A stretch of 64,000 bases of DNA from Persicaria tinctoria (GCA_037127255.1 JBANSL010000012.1:20408615-20472614), one strand, 5' to 3'. Positions 33,749 through 47,326 are shown, numbered from the stretch's first letter. Program-made: numbers and translations. The notes: a model not told the origin generated them from the sequence alone.

Positions 33749-36700
33749 TGAGGTTGTGCAAACCGAGTATGATAGGTTGAAGTGGTTTTGAAAATGGCCC
33801 AAGGTTTTCAATTGACTTTCAAAATGTTTTAGAAAGGGCAAAATGAATTTAAAATGGCTAACTCAAATGGACTAAATATGAACTTGACTCAATAAATCCG
33901 GAAATCAAACAAGGGGAAACGACGGGGTAGTAAAGGCGCTAGACCATCCCTATTGGATGTAGTTGGGAACGGGTATGCAAAATCCTAGCTTCTTTTACAG
34001 ATGGGGTTTGAAGACTCCAGGGAGCCCGAGGGTTGGAGTAGCTTGGGTTAGGGGGCCGTGAGGTATTTGCCCCTCCGGTCAGTCGTCCCTCGAAGGACGG
34101 CATAGATCGTCTATGTGATTATATGCATTATATCCAACTGGGCCTGAGGTCGATCCTCCTCGAAGAGGATCATATTAACCCCATTGATTGCTTAAGTGTT
34201 GAGTGCTGTTTTGCTTAAGATAGAGAACTAATCAGTATGTCTTGACTTGAATCATGTATTGAATAACTGTGCAAACGGGATAGCGGGAGAGTACCTCGTT
34301 CTTATGTCATTGGAATTCCTGTCTTGTCGGAATGGAACTTCCTTAATTCAAACCCTTTGATGATTCTGACTTCGTCATCCGTCACACCAAAATATTTAGG
34401 CATGTTAGCAAGGGTCAAAGAACATCCGCTCACCCCGTTTCGAGTCCTGTTTGGTATCCCACCATCTATGCTTCTACCGAGTCTTGTACTAGAGGTTGGT
34501 GTCTCCCACGGGAAATTTGGGTTGGTCATCTAATTACCTTCAAAAATCATGTCGGATGTGAGGATTACTTGAGTATGTTAGTGTGAGTGATGACTGGAGT
34601 AGTTTCGAGTTAGGAGTGAGTTGTCTCATGGAGTCACCCCTTTGATCCTCGTAATGGTCAACCATGTCTTCTTTCCATAGGAGTCTAAACACGAGTTTAC
34701 CCTCCCCTCTCGGGAACAGCGTGAATGTCATTGTGCCCTACCGAGCGAGTCATACTAGTGTTCCACGGGAAATGGGGTGATGAGTCAGTGATTGCCCTTA
34801 GAGAATTCTGTCTGATTATAATGATAGCCTCCTTTATGACTTCATGACATGATATGTTGGGTATTTTAGTATGACTTGCCTAATAACTTGCATGGTTGCT
34901 TCTATGATGAGATAATTGTGCCATATGTATGAAACTTCCAGGATTATTATATTTCCATGAATTAGGTTCATGATAGTGTGATCAACCCTTGTTGTATGTT
35001 TAATATGAGAAATTAATGTCTTAGCATGCTAAGATGACTTAATTGGACCTTGTTGACTATGTATATGTTTAATGAGTATTGTTAGTATCATGTAGGACAT
35101 ATACCTCCCAAATTTGGACCCTCATATGATTATTTATCGTACCCGTCTTACTATGCGAATATGAATGTATGTGATATGATAGTTGATGTACTGCCCATGT
35201 AGGACTTGACTATACTTGTAGTAGGATTATTAAAATGCATTTTAACATGCTTGCATTGGTCCCATATTATCTTGATATGCTTATGTGTGTACCTAAGGTG
35301 AGTGATTAATCATACATGTTATATTATGTGACGCTCGCTAGGTCTTGCATAACTTGTGTTGCATATGTCCATTGTCGGTCCATGTATAAATGATCTTAAT
35401 ATGTCAGACATGACTGGTAAATGAAATGATGGGGTACTTGCTTGTTCCGGATGCATGAAGAAATTGATTAGACAAACATGTTGTGAACTCATAGATCGTT
35501 ATTCCTTGAGATAGGTACATGCTAGTGTGGAATAATGTTGTTGAGATAATTCGTGATTGCTATGTATTGCTTGCGGCAAATATAACCTCATAGAATGACC
35601 TAAGGGCATCGTTGTAACTCTCGGGTTGAGATCTTATCTCTAGTCTCACCGTCTAGTCCTGGTCCATGTCTGAATCATTGAAGAAGTCGTGTTGTCCGCC
35701 CTTATCTCTCCCCTATCTCCGTAACTCTCAATCCTTGCGATCCTTCGATGAGCGCCGACATGAAAGGAAGAAGCGACGACCAAGTGGCACCGGGATGGCG
35801 AAGTGGAAGCATGGTGGGTCCATGACCCATAGACTCCAAGGACGACGTCACCGATGGCAGAAAGAACGGATATGCTTCAAGGATGGCAGACGTGAGCAGG
35901 ATCCTCCCAACTGACTCGAGGAAGAGCATTCTTAATTCGAACCGTGGATTCTCTTATTAGTCGGAATTGATGGTGTGTGATAGGCCTCGAACTGACATGA
36001 TGAGATTGGTAGTGACGAATATGCCGAACCAGTAGTGAATAGTGACCTGGCTAACTTGTGATTGCGATGATGTATCTTGATGCTTGAGTGTACTGACCTG
36101 CTAGTAAGTCGATTATGAGTTATATATGTAGTGGTAATTCGTCTTGGGCATGAGTCGAGTGATTCCTTGGTGAAATGGGTCGGAAAATGGCAGGTAGATT
36201 GAGGTCTTTGAGTGGTTCATTGGTTGTGTGAGATGAGGTGTAGGAAGGATGCATCAGCTTGAGAAGAGCCGAGTGAGTTAGGACTTGTCAGATATTGAGT
36301 GTAATTGAGCTTCTAGGTAGGTCTCAGGTGAGGAGTGGAGCCGATATGGTGAGATTTCGAGGAAGAGGTCCTAGCTAGAAGTGTCGGTAGGCAGTGGGTG
36401 CAAGTATAGGTGGTTAGTGTAGTTCTAGAGGTGGATGAGTGAGCTAAGAATGGATCGGAGGGATTCTCAAAGGGAAGTGTTATTAGACGGATTGGTGAGC
36501 TAAGGAAGGTGTCTAGATAGTCTAGGAGCGGATCGTGGGCGACATCGAGGATGAGATTGAGGAATCGCTAAAAAAGAGTAGTAGCAGGCTGTATCTGGGA
36601 TGAGTACTTGGGGTTGCTTAAATAGGGTTAGTGATGCTTAGAGGATTCCTAAGGGAAGGATTCCTAGATGCTTTGTTGGAGGATTTTAGTATAGGAAAGG

Positions 36701-38930
36701 AAGCGAGGTTGATGTGTGGAGATTGTTTTGGGCTAGTGAGGTATTTGAGGATGCGAGATGAGTATTCGAGGAAAGGTTGGTAGCTAGGCAAGAATGCCGT
36801 TGAGATTTCTCGTAAGATTGTGGGTTTGAGGTCGAGATAGGGAGATTTTGAGCATGAAATTGGGAATTTGGCAAAGCAGGAAAGCATTGAGAACACCAGG
36901 GGAAGGATGTTTTAAAGAGTTGGCTAAGTTGTGGTACTTGGGAAACTCGGATGAGGATGATCTAGGGATTCTACGGAAATGATGATCGGCAAAAGAGGGC
37001 TTGGGACGGTGAGGTGTAATGGTTAAGAAGTAGGAGTTGAGGCAACTTAGGAATATGAAGAGATGAGAAACTGGAGTATGACGACGTGAGGATTTCGCAA
37101 GGTTAAGGTTTATCAAGATTTAGGATGAGGAAATTTGGGGATATGCTAAGACGAGAATCTAGAATAGGTCGGCTGAGGAGTCATGGATGTTTAGGTTTCG
37201 TGAGATTCGGGATGGGACAAGTACGTAGATGGAATCAGTGGTTGGTCTTTGAGGATAGGTACGGGTGATGAGGGTCTTGGTGATTCGTGGTTGGGAGTAG
37301 CACTAGATGGGTTTCCGTGTGAGAGTTGGTCGGGAGTATCATGTGTGAGATGATATGTATGAGTTGGGTTCTTAGAGGTGGATGGCTAGTGAGAGTGATT
37401 AGTGGTGCGGAAAGTGTGATCAGGTTAGCGAGGTGATTTGAGTTGTCTCTTTGGGAGATAATGGTTAGGCAGAGTCTTAAGAACCTAGGGAGAGTAAGCG
37501 AGATTGTTAAGGAGCACCTAGATCGATCGTGAGAGTGGTTGAGTCGAGAGCTTGAGATTTCTCTTAGAAGGCGAGATGGGACTGGTAGATGAACCCTAGG
37601 ACGAGGGTGTGCTTTGTAGGGAGCCTTGGTAGTTGGTCGAGATGTTAAGCTTATCGGGATAAGGAATTGCGTGATTGGGAACTCCGAGATATGGTTTTAG
37701 ATGGTTGAGATTGGGTATTGAAGTAGATTGATCATTAGATGACTCGATTGCATAAGAATTAGGGGTACCTAGAAATTGGCTTGGGGTGTAGGCCTTGATT
37801 GCGGATAGTTATGAGGCTAGAGAGTCGCATGTGAGCTGGATGCAATGGTAATTAGAACTAGTGTCGGATTGAGTTAGTAGACCTAGATGAGATTGATCTT
37901 GATGCAAGTGATGATGAGTAGTGGTCGTGTCTTATCGTGATTGGTAGTTGTAGACAAGGTCTCTTAAGGATTTGATCTAGTGTATGCTTTACTTGGGGTC
38001 GAGTGTTGTGCAAATTATATGCTTAGACGATGATGATTCCTTGATGAATTGCCATAACCAATAGTGAGCTATTAGTACAGACATAGTCTTCCCCTGAGCT
38101 TGATGAAATGCTAGTGTGCGGAGGTCCTTGATGCCTCTAAATGTGATGATGCTTGGTAGTTAGTAAGGGTATGATGTGATTACCTGATTGATACAATGTG
38201 CAACCCCTCATATGTCATGATAAATGCTACTATATACGATACTATGCTAGATCTGTTATGATATGTGACTATCCTTGACATGGATATGATTTGTTTATGA
38301 ATGTATGATACGAGTGCTATGTTATATGATGTCGCGAACTGGAATTGAGAGGATGTTAGAACTTAATTGATGGAATTTGATTTTGACTTGGAATCTAGGG
38401 AGAAAATATGGGATTAGCCCTTAGAGGTGGATGATTCCACCTCCTGAAGTTGAAACTTGCTTGACTAACATCGGGTTAAGGGATTTGAATGATGTTTAAA
38501 AAGAACTAACTTGGATTTTGGGAAATTTAACGCGATTGAGAATGTCAATGATTTTGAAACAAACCTTTTCAAACTGAGATTCCCCTTTAAATTTTCTAGC
38601 CGAGCTTGCGTTATGACGTCCCACAAAGTGGATACATGCATTTTATAGGGGCCCTTATAGACTGCTTGCTAAGACCTAGTGAAGATGTCATAGTGTTTTT
38701 TGAGTTATGATATGACCGAGAAGTCGGGGTAAGGATGTGGTAAGGGCCCATATCACACTCTCACTACGACCTATTGGGAATATTATGATCATAACGACGA
38801 TACTGTGAGAATCTCATAGGGGCACTTATGAGGCACTTACGGGATCAACGGAATGATCCTTGGACTCACCTATTCCAACTTCATCCCCTACATTGTTTTG
38901 GTTTTAGTCTCGGGGACGAGACTTGTTTTT
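33749..38930 (+). other. LARD internal domain, no protein recognised
   Basis: The 5.2 kb between primer site and polypurine tract has only short frames (longest about 110 codons, on the minus strand at 36,784-37,116, low complexity). From about 35,950 to 37,900 the plus strand is strongly G-rich and C-poor. I see no retroviral-type motif, even broken. The domain may serve as packaging and structural RNA, as proposed for LARDs. Confidence 0.75.
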
Positions 38931-38942
38931 AGAGGTGGATGA
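38931..38942 (+). other. LARD polypurine-tract site AGAGGTGGATGA
   Basis: This purine-rich 12-mer directly abuts the 3' LTR. The 11-mer AGAGGTGGATG occurs three more times in the interior (36427, 37374, 38423), and two of those also carry the final A. Confidence 0.6.
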
Positions 38943-41900
38943 TGTAAAGGCTCGGGTTTTTATTTATTAATTTTGAAATCCTATTTTTTTGCGGAAAAAG
39001 AATAATTTAACGGAAAACTCACTAACTCGGATTTCATAACTCTTAAAGCGGGTTCCAGCCTAATTTGGAGTTTTTGACAAACGATTCCGTCTTTTCAACT
39101 CGAGAATTGCAAATTAATTTCGGATGTCGATATACTCACGATTTTAAAACATTAATTTGATTGAGTCGGGATTAGATCGAGAGAGCGGGTTTTGAAATTG
39201 CATCTCGGGTAAATTTTGAATTGTGTTGGGACCACACCTCTAGAGTCTAGACCCCCTCTTATGGCAAAGAGTCAAAAGAAAGAAACCCTGCAACCCACGC
39301 CTGCAATCCTTCAACCCCCCTTACACTTCAATTTCAATTCCCCTTTTTCTATCTTGTGAGGTTCAGAGGAACCCATTCCTCTTCACATTTCAAAACCAAA
39401 CACAGCTTTCCTCTCCCCTTCTCCTCCTATTTTCTTCCCTTCAAAAGGAGCCTTTGTCTCCTGATTTCGGAGCTGCCCACCACCACCACCACCGCCCTGC
39501 AGCCTCCGGCACCACACCGCCGCCGCCGCTCCCTCACCTCCCTGTTTTTCCGACGAAGACGCCGAGGCGAGTAACACCTCCTCTCCAATCCTTCCTCCTC
39601 CTTCAGCCAGCAGCAGCAGCAACGTTCAGTTGCCCTTCTCGGCGTCCCCGAGCAGCAGCAGCGCACCCGTCGACTCCAGACGCCGGCGCTGAGCTCATTG
39701 CCCTGTTTTTCGTTCGAATCCCCCGGTAAGCTCTCCTTTCTCTTCCTTTTGGACTAAAACGATGTAAATTCCTCCTTTAAGCCTCCTTCCTTCCGTCCTA
39801 GGGCGATCTCGATCGATTCCAACTCCGGCGAGCCCAATCGCGCCCCGACGACGTTTTCCGGCGAGCATCGAAACCGCGCCTCGGTGAGCCTATATCTTCT
39901 CTCTTCTCCTTCTCTCCCTTTCCGTGTGTATGTGTGTGCGTCGTGGTCGGATCCCGGGTGGCCGGAGCCCATCTCCGCCGCCGGCGGCGAGCCTCCCGCT
40001 CCTCCTTTTCTTCTTCTTCCGCCGAACCCGTGCCCTCTTTCTCTCTCTGATTTCTTTCGTTCCCAAACAGAGGAAGAAGAAGGGATGGGCTCCACTGCCA
40101 CATCACCGCCATGTCAGCCCGGGGCCCACTTCCTTTTTTTATTTCGTTAGCTCAGAATGTGAAGTTGATGTATGAATGGGAGAATGGGATTGGGGTTGTT
40201 GGGCCTTTCTTTATAAAGAAAACCAAAGGGGAAATTGGGCCTAATTACTTTAAAGGGTATTCAAATTGGGTTAATAATAGGGGAGCTTGGTTTGGTACTT
40301 AACAAATAGGAAGGGTGTCGGTTTTGGGTTTTACAAAATAAAAGAGGTCGGTTTGGTAATTTAACTAGAGCTGAGCTTTATAAAATAAAGATGGTTGGGA
40401 ATTTGAAGGGATTTGGAAATATTTTATAAAAGTGTTTATAAAATTGTATTTAAAATATTATATGATATTAATTGTGATTTAAAGGTGTAATATTATGGTG
40501 ATTTAAAACAAATATAATATTATGAGACTTAGATATTTAAAAGGGTATTGTCGGATTTAAATCAAAAAATGAAGTTGTCGAGCGTTTTCAAAAGGGCAGA
40601 AATTCTAACTAGTTGATTCGGATTTTGAAGCGGTTTCGGGACTAACTTGGGGAATTATGTGATCGATGACTAACTAGCATGTTCATGTGATTGATTGGCT
40701 AATAGCATGATTTGTGTGAATTAATGGCATGAATGAATGACTAACGGCATGATGAGATGTTAGAATTTCGTATCGTTTGACTTATGTCTCATGAGCTATG
40801 ATTAATATGATGAAATTTGGAGATATACGATCATGCGGATATATGAGTATTACTGCAAATATACGAATGTGGCGAAATGGAATGATGAGAATGATATGGT
40901 CTTATGGAATGTGATGAAATGATGAATGATTGAACTTGATGAGATGATGGTTATGATGTAGTTATACTTTATTGAGTGATGTGTGCTTGCGGGATATATT
41001 GGATGGTTAAATGTAGACTTATATGGACGTTATGATATGTATCTAGGTGATCTTTAATCTATCGTAATGCGTGTCTTGCTGTTCTGCACTGCCAGGTAAG
41101 TCTCTTCGGAGCTTACTCAGATTGAATAGAGCTATTCCCTGCCTTAGGTGCATGATATACTAGGTGTTGCATTCATGATCAGCATGCCATGTAGTACCAT
41201 GCTAGATTGCATTGATCGTTGAGCATTCTATTTCTCTATGTGTATGTAAACAGAACGGCCGTTATCTGTGATAGTCCTAGAGTCTTTGCTAGGGTCATAG
41301 GGTAGCCCAGCCTCATCGGGTACCCTGAGTCAATCGAGTACTTCCTTATATTATGATATGCCTGCGGGCTTTATTGTGGAGCAGGTTAGGCATGCGTGCC
41401 GCCCTATTATGAATGAATGCATTCACGAGCTGGCCAGTCTCCGCCTGTCGGAAGGGGTGGAGGTAGGAGAGGGATATGCCACTTGGCATTGTCTTGGGCC
41501 CTTTACAGTATTTCTGCACATTATTATGAACTAGGAGCATGCTAGTGTGTTTGAATTTCGTACTGCATTAGAGCATCTTTATTAGGTATAGCGTATATGT
41601 GTGCTTATGGTTGGGATGCAGAGTTAAGTGGGCATCGATCTGATCCCGCTCCAAATCAATTTTTTTAGGAATTATTTATATTCATCCTGTCGGTGCTGGT
41701 TGCTTATTGCGCGGGTCATTTTGTCGGCGGAGAGTGAGCGCTGGAGTGTAGACTTCACTAGACTCTGATTATATTTTGGACTTATACTTTTGACTCCGTT
41801 TTGACCCGGCTCTGCCGTGGCACACTTTTGTATCATACTTGGTTCCGCTAGTCGCATGATTTCTGATTTCCACGCTTAGATTACGACAGGTACAGGGGAC

Positions 41901-42065
41901 TTCCCCGGGGATTCCAACGATCCCTTCGATTTTGGGTATGAAATCCCCCTTGAAAACATTAAAGTAAGTTTTGAAACCTTCAACCTGTACTCGGGGCGCA
42001 AGGTCCTAACGGGGGGTTTTATCCCTCGAAACGTAACCTGGGAATCATAATCTCGGGCCGTTACA
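38943..42065 (+). repeat. LARD 3' LTR (3,123 bp)
   Basis: Near-perfect duplicate of 30611-33733. It is directly followed by the second GTGGG duplication and then by the resumed RTE LINE sequence. Confidence 0.95.
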
Positions 42066-43155
42066 GTGGGGCTTCATCAGGGATCGGCTCTTAGTCCGAT
42101 GTTGTTCACTCTTGTTATGGATGCTCTATCCGCTCCACTCCTATAAGAGGTTCCTTGGTGCATGTTGTTTGTAGGCGACGTATAGCTAGTGGAAAACTCT
42201 AGATCGGATTTGGCCCGCAGGTTGGAAATCTAAAGGGAGGTGCTTGAGCCCAAGGGTTTCCGTTTGAGTAGGACAAAGACAAAGTATGTGCTGTTTTGTT
42301 TTTGAGAGCTCGGAGACTGAGAGGGTTCAGTTTTGTTGGGGGAAGATCTTGTCCCCCGGAAATAGTATTTCAAGTACCTAGGCTCATAAAGGGATGGGGG
42401 AATTGATAGGGGATATCGATTATCGGATTGGGACAGGGTGGTTGCGATGGAGAAGGGCGTCGGTGTGCTTTGTGATAAGAAAGTTTCTGGAAAACTGAAA
42501 GGGAAGTCCTACAAGGTAGTTGTTCGACCTACATAATTATATGGCTCTGAGTGTTGGTCTATTACAAACGCTTAAGAACAGAAGATGTTAGTGGCGGAGA
42601 TGCGGATGTTGCGCTGGATGAGTGGGTACATGAGACTTGACATAATTAGAAATGTCGACATTAGGAGCAAGGTGGGAGTTACGAGTATCATGGATAAGTT
42701 GTGAGAGACCAGATTGCATTCTTATGGTCGGGTTTGGAGGAGATCGACTTCCTTCGGCAGCGGTTCGTAGGAGCGACAATTTGGATTTGGGAACGACCTG
42801 AAGGGGAAGAGGTAGACCGAAAAGGAGTTAGATGGAGGTCATTTGACATGACCTCAATCTTCTGAACCTTTTAGAAAATATGACTCTTGATAGAGACCAC
42901 TAGTGGAGGTGCATTCAGGCGGCAGACGTGTAGTGTCCTGGGTTGTTGTGTGGTGTCTATTTACTATGCATCTTTGCTGGCTATTATCTCCCTTTTGTTC
43001 TACCTGTGCTACATGCTACTATTATGTTCATTTGTTTAGTTATTCTTGTGTCTATCGAAAACATTCTCTCGATTAGTTCGGGAAAAGAGTGCGTACATTC
43101 TGACCCCCTAGACCCCGTTTAATTGCGAGATATACTGAGATATTGTTGTTGTTGT
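42066..43155 (+). pseudogene. RTE-type LINE, downstream part (RT end and 3' tail)
   Basis: It resumes exactly at the interruption point with VGLHQGSALSPMLFTLVMDALS. The catalytic F-A-D-D box is degraded to LFVGDV followed by a TAG (42165-42185), so it cannot be active. Further RTE text follows (RIGTGWLRWRRAS, EMRMLRWMSG, GRGRPKRS, MTLDRD). The copy ends in (TTG)4 at 43143-43154, the typical plant RTE 3' end. Confidence 0.87.
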
Positions 43156-43751
43156 AATGCGACGTAATGAATAAATATTATGTCGTATTCATATGAATAT
43201 TATATTGTATGAACATATGAATATTATGTTGTGTGAATATGAATATAATATAAATAAGGGTATCTAAATATGATATTATATCCATTATAAACTTCTATAA
43301 TTTTTTTTTTCAAAAACACCAGATGTGACCACTTACCTATGAACAATATTGGATTTGTCATCGATGAGCATCAATATGTCGATTACTAGATATTTTTTGT
43401 TATTTGAACCAATTTATACTAGAATCAAGTTAGATAAATTTTAAATTAATAGTTTTTGAGTTTTTCATGAGTAAAATTTTATGCTTTTGAAATTTTACAA
43501 ATCGAACCATCAAAATATAATACTGACATCTTTTAAAATGATAGTTTAACTTGACATCCACTTATCAAAACCAGCAATGTGAGTTTACAAAGCTTAAAAA
43601 TTGACATATAGTAGACAAACAGTAGGATGTATTCATCCCAAAGAATGATAATACAAAGCTCCCTATTGAAAGGGAGAGCGTTACAGATATAGCTAGTCTT
43701 CGCTATATAGTACGCCGGCACTCTGATTTGATTCTCTATAGTTGTGGTGAT

Positions 43752-44611
43752 TAGGGTGGCTCATCCGGGTCGACCTGACCCGAAAATTCCGGGTGGGGGT
43801 CAACCCGAAGGCCCGGAATTTTTAAAAATGCGACCCGCCACCCGATCCGAACCCGAGATTTGTAATTCCGGGTTTTCCGGGTCGGGTCACGGGTTCACCC
43901 GAAAACCCGAGTTTTTAAATTTTGTTAATTGTTACAATGTTTAAATTAAATAAAAATGATTTTTTTTAACTTTTCATCCACATATTAGTTATTAAAAGAG
44001 TATAAATTAAAGTCTTACATAATAAAAATGGTAAGCACTAAGCAGTAGCAATATAGTAGTGAATTAAAGTGACTCAAGAATGCAGTAGCAGTATAGTAGC
44101 AAATTACCAAATTAAAATGATTCAAACGATTCAAAAAATGATCTTCAGTACTGCCGTAGCAATTTAGTACTGTAGCAAATTAAAATGATTCAAAAATGCA
44201 GTGACTCAACAAATGTTATGCCCAACAAAACTTATGGTAATGCCGGCCTCAGTAATGTCAATTTGCCAATTTCCAAACTGCTTTAATTTTGTATTAAAAT
44301 TCTTATTTCTTATGTTTTTATTGTTTTGTTATTTTTTAAAAATTTTAAATTTGGTTTTAAATAAATGCTAAGGTAATATAAATATATTCTTATTAATTTT
44401 AATTAAATGTATAATTTTTTTTAAATAAAATCCGGGTCAGCAGGTCGACCCCGAAACCCGTCGGGTCTGACCCCGACCCGCCCGTTGACCCGGAATTTTC
44501 TAAAATTCGACCCGAGACCCGACCCCTAGGGGTCTCGGGTCAACCCCGACCCCGTGTTTTCCGGGTCGGGTCGGGTCGGGTTTCCGGATCGGTCCATTTT
44601 GAGCCACCCTA
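43752..44611. mobile_element. hAT-type non-autonomous element, 860 bp
   Basis: Inverted ends TAGGGTGGCTCA and TGAGCCACCCTA are flanked by a perfect 8-bp duplication GTGGTGAT (43744-43751, 44612-44619), as for hAT transposons. Both subterminal regions are packed with CCGGGTCGGGTC-type and complementary GACCCG motifs. The interior is AT-rich with short internal repeats (AGCAATATAGTA-like). Confidence 0.93.
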
Positions 44612-44967
44612 GTGGTGATCTTCACTACTTGTAATTTATTTTTCAATATCTTGATTTTTTCAATCGTTTTGAGAATTTCTTTAATGAACTATATAGCACA
44701 CTTTATAAAGGCACTACAATTTAAAGAAACATATTATCAAGTGATAAGAATATCTTTCAAGTGTTTACATTTTACCTTGTACGATTTAACTTTCAAAAAG
44801 TAAAACTCCCAAAGTAATTTTTGTTACCTCATTGAAAGAAATATTAAGGTAAATCTCATAACACTTAATTGTATAAGAGTTTTCTTCATATTGTAGTCAT
44901 ATCTACTTTGATTTGGATCTGATTTGATCCATCCAACCTCCCTACAACTATAGGGGAAGGGGTGTAA

Positions 44968-45375
44968 GAGCATCCGCACCCATCGGCTAAACCTATCTCT
45001 GTATTTTATTCTCTCTCTTTCTAATATTTCGACACCTCATTTTCCTCTAACTCTATCCCATTTTTTAAGGTTTTTTAATTTTTAACCTGCATCCATAAGT
45101 TTACCCCATTACTATATTTTAAACTTTATTTATACCCCAATACATATTTTTAACCTATCAAAACTCAATCCACTCAATAACAAAACATTAAAAAATAAAA
45201 AAAGACTTACTTGTATCGGTATTTTTTAAAACAAAAAACAAATGGGAAAGGGGATGGGGTTAACCCTTCTCACCAAGGTTTCCCTTTCCCTTCTCCATGA
45301 TGGGGTCGATCCACATTCATAAGAAAGGAGTAAGGGAGCTATAGGGGAACACTTACCTGATTGATGTTGATGCTC
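44968..45375. mobile_element. Tourist-like MITE, 408 bp
   Basis: Left end GAGCATCCGCACCCATCGG and right end TTGATGTTGATGCTC are flanked by TAA (44965-44967, 45376-45378). The inverted match is shorter than in the two neighbours. Confidence 0.65.
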
Positions 45376-45734
45376 TAAGCTCGGATGGTCCACGGGAATC
45401 AAGTTTGTGACGAAGGCGAAGGCGGATTTCAAGTATATGTCTTGTTTGGCTAAACATAAATGTAAATTTAATTTTATGATGATTGTTTAAAATAAGTTTA
45501 TAAGAAGTTTTTTTCCCTCATTGGATCTTTTTAAAATAAAATAGTATAGTTTATTTCACATCACCATTTTGCATTAAATATGTTCAACAAAGGGGTAAAG
45601 TGCTCCCTAGCTAGTAAGCAAAGATTTCCCAAACTCAAATACTCTAATATTGAGTTAAGTTTCCACCAAAAAAAAATTGAGTTAAAGAGATGAGATTTCC
45701 CAATCAATTCACCTTGCTTTATAAATTATTGTAA

Positions 45735-46789
45735 GAACAAGTCCAACAGTTTTGATAAAAAAAATCTCTAAAATAGAGATTAAAATATCAAAATCTCTAT
45801 AAAAAAATTCACTCTAACTCCAACAGCTTCTCTATTTTACAGATTTTTACATTTATTAAAGACTATAATAAATAAATGCATTTATTAAAGATATTTAATT
45901 CTACATTTCTATAAATTTAATTTAAACTTAATTCTAACATTTAGCCTCACGTTTGTTGGTGAACTATTATATGTTACACATCCTCTTGCACGACATATTA
46001 ATTTTATTATTATTATTATATTCTCATGTGATATGTTTTTTAAAACAAAATCTAATGATAAATTTGATATTTATTTTTTAAAGGGTATTAATATTAAATT
46101 TAGATTGTTACTATAAAAGTTATCATAAAATTGGATAAAATATTATTCAAAGTTAATCTTATTATTTTCAATTAGTTAATATATATTTTATTATAATTAG
46201 ATTGGTGATTGATCATATATGATTAATTAATTAAATTAATTAAATAATAAGGCTTAATTTATAATTTATAAAAATAAAATCATTCCAATATGAGTTATGA
46301 GTTCAAGTGAATATTTTTTGAAGTGAAAATTTTATAAACTAATTTTTTAATGTGAATTTTATAGCATTAAATTAGATGAAATTATGTGTGTTGTTTTATT
46401 TATAAAAGTTAACATAGAATTTTGATATTTTGTTCTATCTATATTGATTTAACATAATTAATCTATATATTATATCAAATCATATCAATTTTTTTAATTA
46501 CTTTTTAAAAATAATTATATTTTTATTACTAGTAATTAAGTATGAAATTTTTTCTTTCTATATTATGGGTGAAAATGTGGGAATGTATCATTAAATTTTA
46601 TATAGGGACAAGTGAACATTAAATTATAGAGATCAACTTCTCTTCCTCCAAATTTTGAGATTTTTTCCCTCTCTCCATCTATTTATCTATTTTAGAGATG
46701 GGTTTAGAGAAGCTGTTGTGGAGAAAAAATGACATTTTTCTTTAAAATCTCTCGTTTTCTCTATTTTAGAGAAGTTGTTGGGCTTGCTC
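45735..46789. mobile_element. Tourist-like (PIF/Harbinger) element, about 1.05 kb
   Basis: Ends GAACAAGTCCAACA and TGTTGGGCTTGCTC are inverted and flanked by TAA (45732-45734, 46790-46792). CTCTAAAATAGAGA-type motifs follow at each end. Confidence 0.82.
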
Positions 46790-46922
46790 TAAGAATTCAA
46801 ATTCTTGATATTAGAAAAGGGTTTTATATTCAAACTAATTTGTCATGATTAAGCGACGGTAGTTCGTTGCATTAAATGTAAATGCATTTTTAAAATCTAG
46901 ACAAACAAAAACAATCCACTAA

Positions 46923-47326
46923 GAGCATTCGCAACATATCCTCTAAAAAATCTCTAAAATAGAGAACAAAATAACAAAATCTCTAAAAAATTTAAACCAC
47001 AACTCCAACAGATTCTCTATTATACAAATTACTACATTTATTATACATTATAATAGATGCATAAATTCATAATTTAATAAATAAAATTCCAATAACTTTA
47101 TTAAATCGATAGGCAACCACCAATGAATAAATAGATAGACATTGAAAGAGGTGAACGTATTAAATTTTACAGATTCTAACTCTTCCTAAATTTAGAAATT
47201 TTTTCCCTCTCTTCATCCATTTCTCTATTTTAGAGATGAGTTTAGAGAAGCTTTTGGAGAAAAAAAAAACTTTTTTCTCTAAAATATCTCATTTTCTCTA
47301 TATTAGAGAAGTTGTTGGGCTTGCTC
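46923..47326. mobile_element. Tourist-like MITE, 404 bp
   Basis: Ends GAGCATTCGCAACA and TGTTGGGCTTGCTC are flanked by TAA on both sides. The subterminal CTCTAAAATAGAGAA motif is shared with the 45.7-kb element, so they are relatives. Confidence 0.83.

Larger units (their letters stand above)
30611..42065 (+). mobile_element. LARD-like giant non-coding LTR retrotransposon (11.5 kb)
   Basis: Two direct LTRs of 3,123 bp (offset exactly 8,332 bp) flank a 5.2-kb interior. LTRs start TGTAAAGGCTCGGG and end CTCGGGCCGTTACA. The target duplication GTGGG is perfect (30606-30610 and 42066-42070). A tRNA-iMet-like primer site follows the 5' LTR. No gag, protease, integrase, RT or RNase H reading is visible inside. 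This matches large retrotransposon derivatives (LARDs), which depend on enzymes made elsewhere. The LTR ends resemble Ty3/gypsy Tekay/Del types, but that assignment is inference. Transcription orientation is plus, from the primer site. Confidence 0.93.
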
